From Desulfatiglandales bacterium (GTDB lineage: Bacteria; Desulfobacterota; DSM-4660; Desulfatiglandales; HGW-15), in assembly GCA_030145585.1 (NCBI GenBank), contig JAQYVK010000604.1:1-45135 (forward strand): DNA of 45,135 nt, given 5' to 3'. A program made the translations under genes and the position numbers. Below the pieces are notes generated by a model. The model was not told the DNA's origin. It searched no databases and worked only from the letters and a program-made list of their open reading frames with translations. Below, piece by piece: positions 1 to 10,002 of the stretch. The number at the start of each line of letters is the position of its first letter. Position 1 is the first letter of the stretch.

Positions 1-248
1 GAATTCGACAGTCAGTTGGATATCCTAAGAATAAGACCTGTTTTTCTGTGGAATACAGTTTTTTTAAAAGAGGTGAGACTATCGTGTGGGAAACAAATAT
101 TAGCAGATAAATAAGGCACTTAAAAATTAGGGTCATCTCCAAAAGAGTTGTTCGATATTCGATATTCGGTTTTACATTCCCTGGACCCCTTTCTCCCAAC
201 TAATTGGGAGAAGAACAAAAAAATTAAAGAGGATCCGTTAACCTCCCT

Positions 249-1442
249 TCAACGCTCTTTAATGGGGGCTAGGGTGAACAAGGCTACGGCGGCGAGGGCG
301 GCCCAAAAGATGAATGGTAAGCCGGGATTCAGGCTCGCAAAGCTGTTGCCCAGTGGAGGAGCTATCACGCCCCCGACTTGGGAAATGGTAAGCGTAATCC
401 CAAAAGCCGTCCCGAAATCTTTCGGTTCAACCCCCTCGGTTTCTATGATCATGGTGGCGGTGATCGCCATAAAGCCGTCCATAAAAATGCCTGACAATAT
501 CAACAAGATCCAGATCAAGGTGCCATCAACCACAGGCAAAAGACCTAAACAGATCAGGGGCACTATTATGGCAGTAAACAGGATCGCTTTCCTTGAACCA
601 AGTCTGTCTGATAATGAAGACAAAGGGACAACACATATGGTGCTAACCCCATAGAAAACGGCCAGCGTGCCATCTGCACTTGCAGGGCTCCAACCCTGCT
701 CACGGAGATAGAGTGGCAGGTAGCCCGTCATGCCCATGATACCACCCATGCGCAACAATAGAGTGAATCCAATGAGCCAAAGGGCCTTGATACGAATTAA
801 CCTTGAGAGTGCCTGTCGAAACGGCTCTGCAATGGATTCGCCGGCAGTCGAGTCAGCTTCGTGTGGTTCCCTTCCAAATAAAAACCAGAGGATACCTATA
901 ATAATGGCGATCGCACCATAGAGGTACATGACCCCTCTCCAGCCACCTAATAAGGGCGACAATATCGTGGCGCTGATCATCGGTCCCAACATAAGTCCAA
1001 GACCCATGCCCATAGCGGATATACCCATCGCCAAACCCAGATTTCGATCAATAAACCACAAACCGATTGTCTTGGTCGCGCTGATCGGTACTATCAATCT
1101 TACGATACCAAGAAGGAAGACAGTGAACGAGAGTGTTAGGAAGCTGTTGGATAGACCTCTTGACGCACCGGTTATTCCGACTAAGAGGCACGTTACGCTC
1201 AAAAGGAATTTCACCCGGAACCGGTCGCTCAGGATTCCGCCGATCAGGCTGACAAAAATACCCGCCAGACTGGCGGCTCCCCAGACGGTGCCTATCTGTA
1301 CGAGGTTTAAGTCTAAATCCTCTGATATCTCTTTAAAGAGGACAGGCAAGCAGGAAAGCGGTATCGTGGTGACAAAAGCGCCTGTTGCTACTGCAAGCCC
1401 TAAAAGATACCATCGATAGTTTGATTGAAGATTATCTGTCAT
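249..1442 (-). CDS. MFS transporter
   Basis: 397 aa ORF with about 12 hydrophobic segments and an MFS-like GGILSDRFRVK loop motif. Confidence 0.85.
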   Translation of the reverse strand: MTDNLQSNYRWYLLGLAVATGAFVTTIPLSCLPVLFKEISEDLDLNLVQIGTVWGAASLAGIFVSLIGGILSDRFRVKFLLSVTCLLVGITGASRGLSNSFLTLSFTVFLLGIVRLIVPISATKTIGLWFIDRNLGLAMGISAMGMGLGLMLGPMISATILSPLLGGWRGVMYLYGAIAIIIGILWFLFGREPHEADSTAGESIAEPFRQALSRLIRIKALWLIGFTLLLRMGGIMGMTGYLPLYLREQGWSPASADGTLAVFYGVSTICVVPLSSLSDRLGSRKAILFTAIIVPLICLGLLPVVDGTLIWILLILSGIFMDGFMAITATMIIETEGVEPKDFGTAFGITLTISQVGGVIAPPLGNSFASLNPGLPFIFWAALAAVALFTLAPIKER

Positions 1443-1519
1443 TAGAATTCGTTTTATTTATACCCTAATGGAGCGAAAGTCGAGGATGCCCCAGATCCAA
1501 GGCGTCCAAGGGCGAAGCC

Positions 1520-1674
1520 GTAGTAAACTACTGCGAGCTTTGGCATGCGCTTGTTCACAAGCGCCGGAGATTGGGTGTATCCTGCTGTTCGTAAGAACAG
1601 CCGCTTTCCTCAAAGGTGGAGAATCCCGACCATCGGTCGTGATTCTCCTAAAGAAAAAGCCTGCTGGCTTTTTC
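1520..1674. repeat. Chain of five consecutive short-loop hairpins with different stems
   Basis: GTAGTaaACTAC; GCGCTTGTtcACAAGCGC; GCTGTTCgtaaGAACAGC; GGAGAATCcCGACCatcGGTCGtGATTCTCC; GAAAAAGCCtgctGGCTTTTTC. Confidence 0.8.
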
Positions 1675-1926
1675 GCGTAAACCAAAATGGAGTGTATTTT
1701 TCCGATCCCATATTTCACTGATAGAAGAGTTATAATAAATCAAAAAATTTCATGAACGCCCCTGTGTTTAAGGTTTTTTATTATAGTTCTCCCTTTTGTT
1801 TACGCTCAATTAGGGTTATATATTCTGATCCCTATAGGGACAATATCGAGCCACTATTTATTAACGCCACCCCTAAAATGGGCCAAGCCTTTAAGGGATT
1901 TCAGATGTTTAATAGTGGATGTTGAG

Positions 1927-3210
1927 TTAAAAGGGTGGAGATGGGATGCTCAATGAATCGGGGACATCGGCCAGGAATTGTGCTATTTCCTGATCCGAGG
2001 GAACGCGGGTAAGGGGGCCGAAGTGTTCTTCCCAATTCAGTTTCCTAATCATCGCCTTCCTCAGCCTCCCGGCACTCTCAAAGCCGTTGATCAGGTTTGC
2101 TCCCACCAGGACGCCTTTGTCGAAGGCCATCAAACGGTAAGGGCCTTCCGACAGGTCGCGATTCGAGAGGATCGTCACATCGTTCCCTTGATGCATGGGA
2201 TTCCCCAGATGGACGAGGGTCAAGCCAAAGAGAGTGCTGATGTGGTCCGGAACAGCGCCGGGATAGGAAGTCTTCTGACCCGCCATGTTCAGTCCAGCCG
2301 TTCGACCCTGATAGCAAGCATTTCCCCAAAGTCCAATAACCTCTTCTTTCCCTGTGAGGAGGTTCCGTCCCTGGCTGACATCGCCCGCCGCGTAAAGGCC
2401 CTCGACGCTGGTGCGCATCCGGTGGTTTACTATAATCCCCTGATCAATTTCAACGCCTGAACCGTTGAGGAAATCCAAGTTAGGCCGCACCCCGGTGCTC
2501 ACCAGACATAGATCTGCTTTGATGGTCTTGTTGCCTTGAAAGTGAAAAACGGCCTCACTGCCATGATCCTCAACCCGTTCCAGGTTCGAGGACAGATGAA
2601 GCTCCACACCCTTTGTGGCAAAATGTGCCTCAAGAATTCCCGCGCACTCGGGATGGGCCGCATGAGGAAGAACCTGCCCCGCTATATCCACGATGGTCAC
2701 CTTGATTCCCCGTTGAACAAGAATTTCCGCCACCTTGACCCCTACCAGTGACGCGCCCAGGATGAGGGCACTCTGGGTTTCGGACAGGGCATCATGGAGT
2801 AGGATGGTATCTTCGGCGGTTCGAAGAGTAAATAGGTGGTTTGAAGTGCGGAGACCAGGTACCGGCGGAAGGAGAGGGCTTGCACCCGTGGCAACAAGGC
2901 ATCGATCGTAGGGAAGCTTTTCACCCCCTTTTAGGATGACCTCCTTGTTGGCAGAGTCTAATGTTTCCACAGGGGATCCAAGATGGCACGTTATGTCAAA
3001 TTTTTTGTAAAAGCCTTCTCCAAAAGGAAAACAATCATCAAAAAGGATCTTCCCTGCCAGATAATAGGGTGACAACATAGGGTTAAAGGCCCTGCCCTGC
3101 ATATCGGATACCAGGTGAAGGGGCCCTGAGTGGCCGGAGGCCCGCGCCGCTTGAAGGGCGTGTATGGCGGCGCCGCCGTTGCCGATGACAAGAAGATTAG
3201 GTTCTGGCAT
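1927..3210 (-). CDS. FAD/NAD(P)-dependent oxidoreductase (pyridine nucleotide-disulfide family)
   Basis: LLVIGNGGAAIHALQAA N-terminal dinucleotide fold, second nucleotide fold ALILGASLVGVKVAE, and GLYAAGDVSQ. Confidence 0.85.
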   Translation of the reverse strand: MPEPNLLVIGNGGAAIHALQAARASGHSGPLHLVSDMQGRAFNPMLSPYYLAGKILFDDCFPFGEGFYKKFDITCHLGSPVETLDSANKEVILKGGEKLPYDRCLVATGASPLLPPVPGLRTSNHLFTLRTAEDTILLHDALSETQSALILGASLVGVKVAEILVQRGIKVTIVDIAGQVLPHAAHPECAGILEAHFATKGVELHLSSNLERVEDHGSEAVFHFQGNKTIKADLCLVSTGVRPNLDFLNGSGVEIDQGIIVNHRMRTSVEGLYAAGDVSQGRNLLTGKEEVIGLWGNACYQGRTAGLNMAGQKTSYPGAVPDHISTLFGLTLVHLGNPMHQGNDVTILSNRDLSEGPYRLMAFDKGVLVGANLINGFESAGRLRKAMIRKLNWEEHFGPLTRVPSDQEIAQFLADVPDSLSIPSPPF

Positions 3211-3211
3211 T

Positions 3212-3727
3212 TTAAGGCCCTGAGACTTTCATTAAGGGTTCAAGTAAAAACATGGAGGCCTTTTCAGCCTTTTGCCTGGAAAGACTGTCCATGGATCCAA
3301 AGCCCAGGGCCTTTGTCGGGCAGACCCGCACACATGCGGGCTCCCTGCCGTCTTCTACCCGGGCAACACAGAAATGACATTTGCTCATCTTCCCATTCTC
3401 AAGGTATCGGGGTGCACCAAAGGGGCAGGCGAGAGCACAACTGTGACAGCCTACACAAATCTCCTGGTGGACATCCACGATACCATCTTTGTCTCTTTTA
3501 TAGATAGCACCGGTGGGACAGACCATCATGCAAGGGGCGTCTCCGCAATGCTGGCAGGCAAGGGAGAGAAAAGACATGCTTACGGCAGGGAACTGCCCTT
3601 TTTCCAACCGCGTCACATGCCTGAAATTCAAACCGTCGCCATGGAGATCGTTTTCATCCTGGCACGCCACGACACAGGCCATACAACCGCTGCAGCGTGA
3701 GACATTGAAGGAAAATCCGATTTGCAT
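3212..3727 (-). CDS. 4Fe-4S ferredoxin-type electron transfer subunit (DmsB/HybA-like)
   Basis: Multiple Cys clusters: CSGCMACVVAC, CQHCGDAPCMMVCP, CVGCHSCALACP, CHFC...CVRVCP. Confidence 0.9.
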   Translation of the reverse strand: MQIGFSFNVSRCSGCMACVVACQDENDLHGDGLNFRHVTRLEKGQFPAVSMSFLSLACQHCGDAPCMMVCPTGAIYKRDKDGIVDVHQEICVGCHSCALACPFGAPRYLENGKMSKCHFCVARVEDGREPACVRVCPTKALGFGSMDSLSRQKAEKASMFLLEPLMKVSGP

Positions 3728-3911
3728 ATTCTATAAACCCCGAAAGACTAATCACGAAAACACGAAAGTTTGAAAACACGAAAAAACTAATAGGCTTTTA
3801 ATGGGTATCGCTTTGCCCGCCAAACTTCCGGCGGGTAAGCTCTACCCATCCCCCATTCTCTTCACGGTTCACTGTTAACGTATCCATATCGGTATCGCTT
3901 TGCGCTATGCT

Positions 3912-6062
3912 CTATGCGCTCTGCGTTTTTTTTACTTCACAGAGGAGGGCCTTAAATCCTGGATAACAGGAAATGGGGTCCACGTAATCGGGCTCAATCA
4001 ATAGATTCACATCCGCTTCCGAATAGGCATGGTACATGTTGACGACGCCGGGCGCTATGATTTCCGTCAAATTAGCCTTCACCTGAATAGCCCCCCGTTT
4101 TGTGGACAGGGTCACCGAATCACCCTGTTTGATTCCTCGATCATCCGCATCTTTTGGATTGATGTCCACCATAGGATCCGGCCTGAGGCCTCTGGTCCAG
4201 GACAACCGGAAGGTCCTGGAATGGATAAACATGGGAAGACGCGCACCGGTCGTCAGGATTAGAGGATAATCTTTTGCTACATCCGGTGTGGAGAAGGGGC
4301 TGAGTCTCGGTTCCTCGTATTTGGGAAGGGGATCAAACCCCGCCTCTTTCAAGACGCCGGATGTAAATTCCATTTTCCCGGAGGGCGTAGAGAAGCCGTT
4401 CTTCTCATACTTCTGATAAGGCGGTAAGGCCACATCCTTGAGGCGGTATCCGGCCGGATACTCCTTTAATGCCTCCACCTTGAGATGGGCCGGTTCCAGA
4501 ATCCAATCTACAGAGGCCTCGTAGCCCTTCTGCATGAGGTCGTCATCAGGGGCGAGCTTGGTACCCAAATCAAAGATGATGTCGGTGTCAGGTCTGGATT
4601 CCTCCAAGGGAGGAATGACCGGACGGGTCCATATCACGTACTTTTGGGTATAAAACTTGATTTCGCTCCTTTCAAAAGATGTACAGGCGGGCAGCACCAG
4701 GTCCGCAAGCCTGGCAGTATCGGTCATGAATAGGTCCACATCCACAAAAAAATCCAGCATGTTTAGGCTGTCCTTCATGAAATCGGATCCTGGCCACATG
4801 CGATAATTCATTCCAAAGGCGAGTAGAGCACGGATGGGATAGGGTTTCTTGCTTCGTATCTGAAAGGGGAGGTGTATGGCTTGACCCTCGGAGACCATTT
4901 TGCACCATACTGGATATTGATCTTGGCCCACTCGGGGGGGCATTTCTTCCCAGGGACGAGATTGCATAAATGGACCCTGTCGGGTGGTTACCCCATTGGG
5001 CACATAGAGGTAGGCGGGCGGAACCACATGGTTTCCCCCCTCCCGGTCAAAGTTGCCTGTGAGCCCGATCAGGGCCGTAAGGGCGCGGTGGTTTTGGATC
5101 CCGTTCGTATGGTGAACCGTGGCATTGGGACCGGTCATAAGAGCAGCCGGTTTCGTGGTAGCATAGAGCCTTGCGGCCTTGGTAATCAAATCCCCGGAAA
5201 CACCCGTGATGCCTTCAGTGATCGAAGGAGTATATTTCCGGACGTAGTCTCGGTATTCCTCAAAACCAAGGGTCCAGTTTTCGACGAAATCATGATCATA
5301 GAGGCCTTCTTCAATGATGACATGCGCCATTCCCAGGGCCAGAGCGCCGGAGGTGCCGGGCCTTATCCGGAGATGGAAATCCGTGTGGGCCGTCAATGGC
5401 GTGATCAATGGTCCCACCTCGATGATCTTCAGTCCTCTTTCCCTGGCATCCAATAATTTCCTCACGGCAGAGGTGTTGGAATAAAAGGGGTTACTGCTCC
5501 AGACCAGAAGACATTTGCTCTTTCCGGTTTCGGGGCCTCCCATAGTGCCGTAATTGAGACCTGCCGCCAGCCCGGCAGCGGCTGAACAGACGCTCGATTC
5601 AGTACAATAATTTGGGGATCCGAAACTGTGGGCGAGACGTTTCAGGAAAGGCCGCATCCACTTGGAATAGCCGGCATAAAAGACAACCCCTTCGGGACCG
5701 GTCTCATCTTTTATCTTGAGAAGTCGGGTGGTGATGGTATCCAGGGCTTCATCCCAGGAAATGGGTTCAAACTGTCCGGAGCCTTTGTCCCCCTTCCTGA
5801 TAAGAGGGGTACGAATGCGATCCTCGTGATAAATATACTGTCTGCTGGCGGCACCTTTGGAGCAGAGGGTCCCCGCGTTGTTGGGGTTTTCTTTCGTCCC
5901 TTCCACCTTGATGACAACCCCATCCTTGACGTAGGCATCGATACCGCAATGGGATCTGGGGCTGCAGATGGAACAGATCGTATGCCGGATCTCGATCCCT
6001 GTCTCTTCTCCCGGCAACTTGCTATCGGGCCCCTCAAAATTCAATCCCGAATTCATACCCAT
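3912..6062 (-). CDS. Molybdopterin-dependent oxidoreductase catalytic subunit (DMSO reductase superfamily)
   Basis: N-terminal CSICSPRSHC-x27-C cluster motif; ISWDEALDTI; GSPNYCTESSVCSAAAGL; C-terminal molydopterin-binding region; no Tat signal seen. Confidence 0.9.
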   Translation of the reverse strand: MGMNSGLNFEGPDSKLPGEETGIEIRHTICSICSPRSHCGIDAYVKDGVVIKVEGTKENPNNAGTLCSKGAASRQYIYHEDRIRTPLIRKGDKGSGQFEPISWDEALDTITTRLLKIKDETGPEGVVFYAGYSKWMRPFLKRLAHSFGSPNYCTESSVCSAAAGLAAGLNYGTMGGPETGKSKCLLVWSSNPFYSNTSAVRKLLDARERGLKIIEVGPLITPLTAHTDFHLRIRPGTSGALALGMAHVIIEEGLYDHDFVENWTLGFEEYRDYVRKYTPSITEGITGVSGDLITKAARLYATTKPAALMTGPNATVHHTNGIQNHRALTALIGLTGNFDREGGNHVVPPAYLYVPNGVTTRQGPFMQSRPWEEMPPRVGQDQYPVWCKMVSEGQAIHLPFQIRSKKPYPIRALLAFGMNYRMWPGSDFMKDSLNMLDFFVDVDLFMTDTARLADLVLPACTSFERSEIKFYTQKYVIWTRPVIPPLEESRPDTDIIFDLGTKLAPDDDLMQKGYEASVDWILEPAHLKVEALKEYPAGYRLKDVALPPYQKYEKNGFSTPSGKMEFTSGVLKEAGFDPLPKYEEPRLSPFSTPDVAKDYPLILTTGARLPMFIHSRTFRLSWTRGLRPDPMVDINPKDADDRGIKQGDSVTLSTKRGAIQVKANLTEIIAPGVVNMYHAYSEADVNLLIEPDYVDPISCYPGFKALLCEVKKTQSA

Positions 6063-6201
6063 GGTATCCGTAATCCCTCCTCATTTATAGAAGCCGTCTC
6101 AAAAATGCCAAATAGCCCGATCTCCGCGTCCGGCTTGAATCGTATTAATAAAAGGATTCAAGGATTCAAGGGGTCGAGGATTCGAGTGAATTAAAAAAAA
6201 G

Positions 6202-6380
6202 AATATCGAAAAAGGAATGTCGAATGACGGAGTTTTCGATTCAGCCACCCGTTCCCCATCGAATTCTCATAGGGTCTCTCGACCCACACCAGCCGTCGCT
6301 GAAGCTATGGCGCGGCAAGCAGACATTTAGCCGGACGACTTGTCCGGCTAAAAAATGCTTCCCGCATTAGCGGGAAATGA
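6202..6380. repeat. Composite hairpin repeat, copy A
   Basis: Shares CCACCCGTTCCCCATCGA...GGGTCTCTCGACCCACAC...CAGACATTT.GCCGGACGACTTGTCCGGC...GCGGGAAATGAAAAA with 8507-8700. Confidence 0.75.
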
Positions 6381-6641
6381 AAAAGAAACGCTTTGCGATG
6401 ATTAGGCCAATATCTAAACCATCCAATCTTAAAAGCTAGATATTTTCTAGTCCTTCGAAATTCATTATTCCTTGTTCGATATTCTGCGGTTCGATTTTGT
6501 TTGTCCTTGACCTCGGGCTATTTTCCTATTTTTGAGATAGCTTCTAATTGAATATCTCCGCCTTTCCGTTCAAGTAATAGGATAGCAACGAGGAATGAGT
6601 CTGTCCATGGCTTTCTGTTCCGTTGATTCCTTCCAATCGGA

Positions 6642-7337
6642 TCAGAAATCATACTCCTGAAGTTGGGCTTTGGCTTGGGCTATAAAGGGCGAGGATTCGA
6701 ATTTTTCCACGAATTCTTTCAGAATTGCTTGGGACTTTTCGGGCTGGCTAGAAAGCCTGTAAATCCTTGCCAGGCCTAACATGGCCTGCTCCTCGAAAAA
6801 GAGATCGGGATTTGACTTGATCTGTGTTAAGACCTCGATGGCTTCCTTGAAATCTCCTTTTTCCTCATAGCAGGCGGCGAGTGCCAATAAGGTCATGGCT
6901 TCATAGGGATTATTATCGCGGACTTCGGCCAAAAATTCTTTGTAAAGGGAGATGGCCTCATCATACTTCTTTTCGCGAAATTTAAGATAAGCCAACTCAT
7001 TAAGGGCCAAACGGCTTGCTTTTGACAGACCGTATTTTTTTGTCACCTTCTCAAATAATTCAACCGGTTGTTTCAAGTCCTCTTTCGCGGCATCTGAATT
7101 CTGGTTTTGCGCGAGGGCATAATAGGCCTCGTTGTAAGCGGTTTGGCCTTTTTTGTTGACATACTTCATATAGGTATTGATCCCCAGGTAAATACATATG
7201 AGGACAACGATACCTACTCCAAGGTATGAAAATTGGGTTGAATGATCTTTAAAGAAAATGACCGCCCTAGAGGAAATGGTCAGGAATTCATCCGGTCCTT
7301 TTAAGAGTTCTTTTCGAGATATTTTTTTTGCTGCCAT
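6642..7337 (-). CDS. Membrane-anchored tetratricopeptide repeat protein (YfgM-like)
   Basis: N-terminal TM segment (YLGVGIVVLICIYLGINTYM) followed by TPR-like repeats. Confidence 0.7.
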   Translation of the reverse strand: MAAKKISRKELLKGPDEFLTISSRAVIFFKDHSTQFSYLGVGIVVLICIYLGINTYMKYVNKKGQTAYNEAYYALAQNQNSDAAKEDLKQPVELFEKVTKKYGLSKASRLALNELAYLKFREKKYDEAISLYKEFLAEVRDNNPYEAMTLLALAACYEEKGDFKEAIEVLTQIKSNPDLFFEEQAMLGLARIYRLSSQPEKSQAILKEFVEKFESSPFIAQAKAQLQEYDF

Positions 7338-7774
7338 TTAATCCTATCCTGGTTTTGTTGGGTGGTTCATTCGTTAACAAAAGCATGCACCTGAGTCAAG
7401 GCAAAAGATCCCCCTGATCACCAAATGAATGAGAGGTTCAAGGTCCAAGGTGTAAGGTATACGGCGGATGGTCCACGGAATAACTGGCTTGTAAGGTTTT
7501 TAGACCTTAGACCTTATGCCGTACACCTTTTTCACGCCTCAGTCGTCGCTCCTCGGCGCCTTGCATCTAATACCTTGCTGCCGATCAGGGATACTCTATA
7601 GACTGCCAGTTACTCGTGATGGCTAAAATAGGCTGTGGATTGGGATCTTATCTTTTTTTCCCTTTGATAGCGTCAAATAATTGAGTATAAAGAGCAACAA
7701 GCCGATATGTAAAGAGAATAAGCGTTGAATCATGCCCAAGCTGACGATCCGGTCGCTGGGAATTTAGGCTGAAG

Positions 7775-8395
7775 ATGACTTATACTGAAAGATTCTTAAA
7801 TTGGCTCGAAACCCTTCCTGATTTCCTTGTCTACCTGTTTCTCGGGTTGAGCGCTTTTGTTGAAAATCTTTTCCCTCCTATCCCGGGCGATACCATAACC
7901 GCCTTTGGGGCCTTGCTCGTGGGAATTGGGGGATTGAATTTCTTCGGGGTCTATTTTTCAACCACTTTGGGAAGTTTGCTGGGATTTTTATGCCTGTTCC
8001 GGATCGGAGGTTATTTGGGGCGGCATTTTTTTATTAAAAAAAATTATAGGTTTTTTAAACGGGAGGATATCCTCAAGGCGGAGGAATGGTTCGGAAAATA
8101 TGGTTATTTTCTCATTGCCTTCAACCGGTTCCTCCCAGGTATCCGTTCAGCCATTGCAGTGGTCGGAGGCATCCTACACCTCAAAGGGATAAGGGTGACC
8201 CTCCTGGCGCTCCTCAGTTGTGCGGTCTGGAATCTTATCTGGATCCTCTTGGGTTTTGGGCTCGGAAGTAACTGGGAGATCATCGAGGCACGCCTTTCCG
8301 CGTTGAGAACGACCTATTACGTAACCTTGCTGATTGTATTCGGCCTCTTTTTGGTATTTTTCATTGTCTGGAAATGGACCCGGAAACGAAAATGA
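7775..8395 (+). CDS. DedA family membrane protein
   Basis: FVENLFPPIPGDTITAFGALL and FNRFLPGIRSAIAVVGG signatures. Confidence 0.85.
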   Translation: MTYTERFLNWLETLPDFLVYLFLGLSAFVENLFPPIPGDTITAFGALLVGIGGLNFFGVYFSTTLGSLLGFLCLFRIGGYLGRHFFIKKNYRFFKREDILKAEEWFGKYGYFLIAFNRFLPGIRSAIAVVGGILHLKGIRVTLLALLSCAVWNLIWILLGFGLGSNWEIIEARLSALRTTYYVTLLIVFGLFLVFFIVWKWTRKRK

Positions 8396-8506
8396 GTCAT
8401 CTCCTCCCATAAGATGGTCCACCCCTCTAATATTTAATCGCACACAGGTGACCGCGGTTTTGCACGAGGTCAAAGAAGAAACCCGCCACCTCAATGGTGT
8501 GTAAAT

Positions 8507-8700
8507 ATCGAATATCGAACAAGGAATTTCGAATGTCGAAGTTTTTTATATTTAACCACCCGTTCCCCATCGATGCCGGTTGTGAAAATTAGCCTTTACA
8601 ACCGGCTACTCAGGGTCTCTCGACCCACACAGACATTTTGCCGGACGACTTGTCCGGCAAAAAATAAGCTTCCAGCATAAGCGGGAAATGAAAAATAAAC
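8507..8700. repeat. Composite hairpin repeat, copy B, containing a nested GCCGGTTGT hairpin
   Basis: Alignable to 6202-6380; extra hairpin GCCGGTTGTGAAAATTAGCCTTTACAACCGGC at 8575-8606. Confidence 0.75.
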
Positions 8701-8922
8701 GCCCCGCGCCCTGCACCTTGCACCTTGCACCATTAAGTATTAACATTGGGATTCGAATACACCCAAAGAGTGAATGAACGAAAGGTCCAACACACCGAAG
8801 GAATTGATTTTCCCGAAATTGGATATTATATTAATCAAGTAGCCTATGAACATCCTGATCTGACGGATTTGGATTAGAGATGGAGAACGCTTCAAAGGAG
8901 GCGATATAGAGGTAAGGTATTT

Positions 8923-9918
8923 ATGGTTATTGAACAATCACTAGAGAAGCTTCATCGGCGCATTAATTATTTGCGTCTTTCTGTAACGGATCGTTGTAAT
9001 CTGAGGTGTATGTACTGCATGCCTGAGGAAGGCATCCCATTCCTCCCCCATGGGGACATTCTCACCTATGAGGAAATGCTCCGTTTGGTCAAGATTTCGA
9101 CCCGTTGCGGCATCAGAAAAGTCAGGTTGACCGGCGGGGAACCTTTGGCCCGCAAGGGGTTCATTCATTTCCTTGAAAGACTGAGTGATATCAATGTGTT
9201 GGATGAAATCACGCTGACGACCAATGCCGTTTTGCTTAAGGAGTATGCGGCCGATATCATGGACTGCGGTATCTGCCGGATCAACATCAGCCTGGACTCC
9301 CTCAATCCGGAGCGGTTTTTCCAGATAACGGGACGAGATCAATTTGATAGGGTCTGGGATGGTATTCAAGAGGCGGAGCGCATGGGTTTCAATCCGATCA
9401 AGATTAATGTTGTTGCAATAAAAGGTGTCAATGACGATGAAATTCTGGATTTTGCGCGTCTTACCAGGGAAAAGCCCTATCATGTTCGTTTTATCGAACT
9501 CATGCCTGTGGGGAAGGAAAATATATGGAGTGTTGACAAATTTATATCCACTGAAGAAATTTTCAAACGGATCCAGACCCTGGGAGCCCTGAAGCCAATT
9601 GTATCCAGCCCCTTGGACGGGCCTGCCGACAGATTTGTTCTCGATGGGGGGAAAGGGGAGATCGGATTCATAGGCGCGTTAAGTCAACACTTCTGCGATA
9701 GTTGTAACAGACTGCGGCTGACAGCAGAGGGCCAATTAAGGAGCTGTCTTTTTTCGGATCAGGAGATCGACATGAAGACTCCATTGAGGGAAGGGAGGGA
9801 GGACGACTATCTCGTCAATTTGATCGGGTACGCTATCGAAAACAAACCGGAAGAACATGGGCTCATTAAATCAGGTCCCCGAAAATGCATTAGACAGATG
9901 TCTACCATAGGGGGGTAG
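8923..9918 (+). CDS. moaA: GTP 3',8-cyclase MoaA (molybdenum cofactor biosynthesis)
   Basis: Radical SAM CNLRCMYC, VRLTGGEPL, C-terminal CDSCNRLRLTAEGQLRSCLF. Confidence 0.95.
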   Translation: MVIEQSLEKLHRRINYLRLSVTDRCNLRCMYCMPEEGIPFLPHGDILTYEEMLRLVKISTRCGIRKVRLTGGEPLARKGFIHFLERLSDINVLDEITLTTNAVLLKEYAADIMDCGICRINISLDSLNPERFFQITGRDQFDRVWDGIQEAERMGFNPIKINVVAIKGVNDDEILDFARLTREKPYHVRFIELMPVGKENIWSVDKFISTEEIFKRIQTLGALKPIVSSPLDGPADRFVLDGGKGEIGFIGALSQHFCDSCNRLRLTAEGQLRSCLFSDQEIDMKTPLREGREDDYLVNLIGYAIENKPEEHGLIKSGPRKCIRQMSTIGG

Positions 9919-10002
9919 ATAAAAGAAGGGTGCAAGGCGTACGGCAAAAGGTTTTTGCCTCAAACCTCCAACCTCTAGCAAAGCGATCCCTATTCCTGGG
10001 AA

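Noticed and set aside
928-1419. 163 aa plus-strand ORF opposite the MFS gene
   Set aside because: Antisense to transmembrane coding sequence; no domain signature.
1458-1718. ORFs of 86 and 70 aa on either strand
   Set aside because: Cover the hairpin chain; the reading is an artefact of inverted repeats.
1832-1843. Palindrome TCCCTATAGGGA and CCACTATT/AATAGTGG pair (1851-1918) near the end of the FAD gene
   Set aside because: Short and isolated; may be a terminator or operator, but there is not enough evidence to claim a function.
4872-6194. Long plus-strand ORFs opposite the molybdopterin subunit
   Set aside because: Shadow ORFs of a clear molybdoenzyme on the minus strand.
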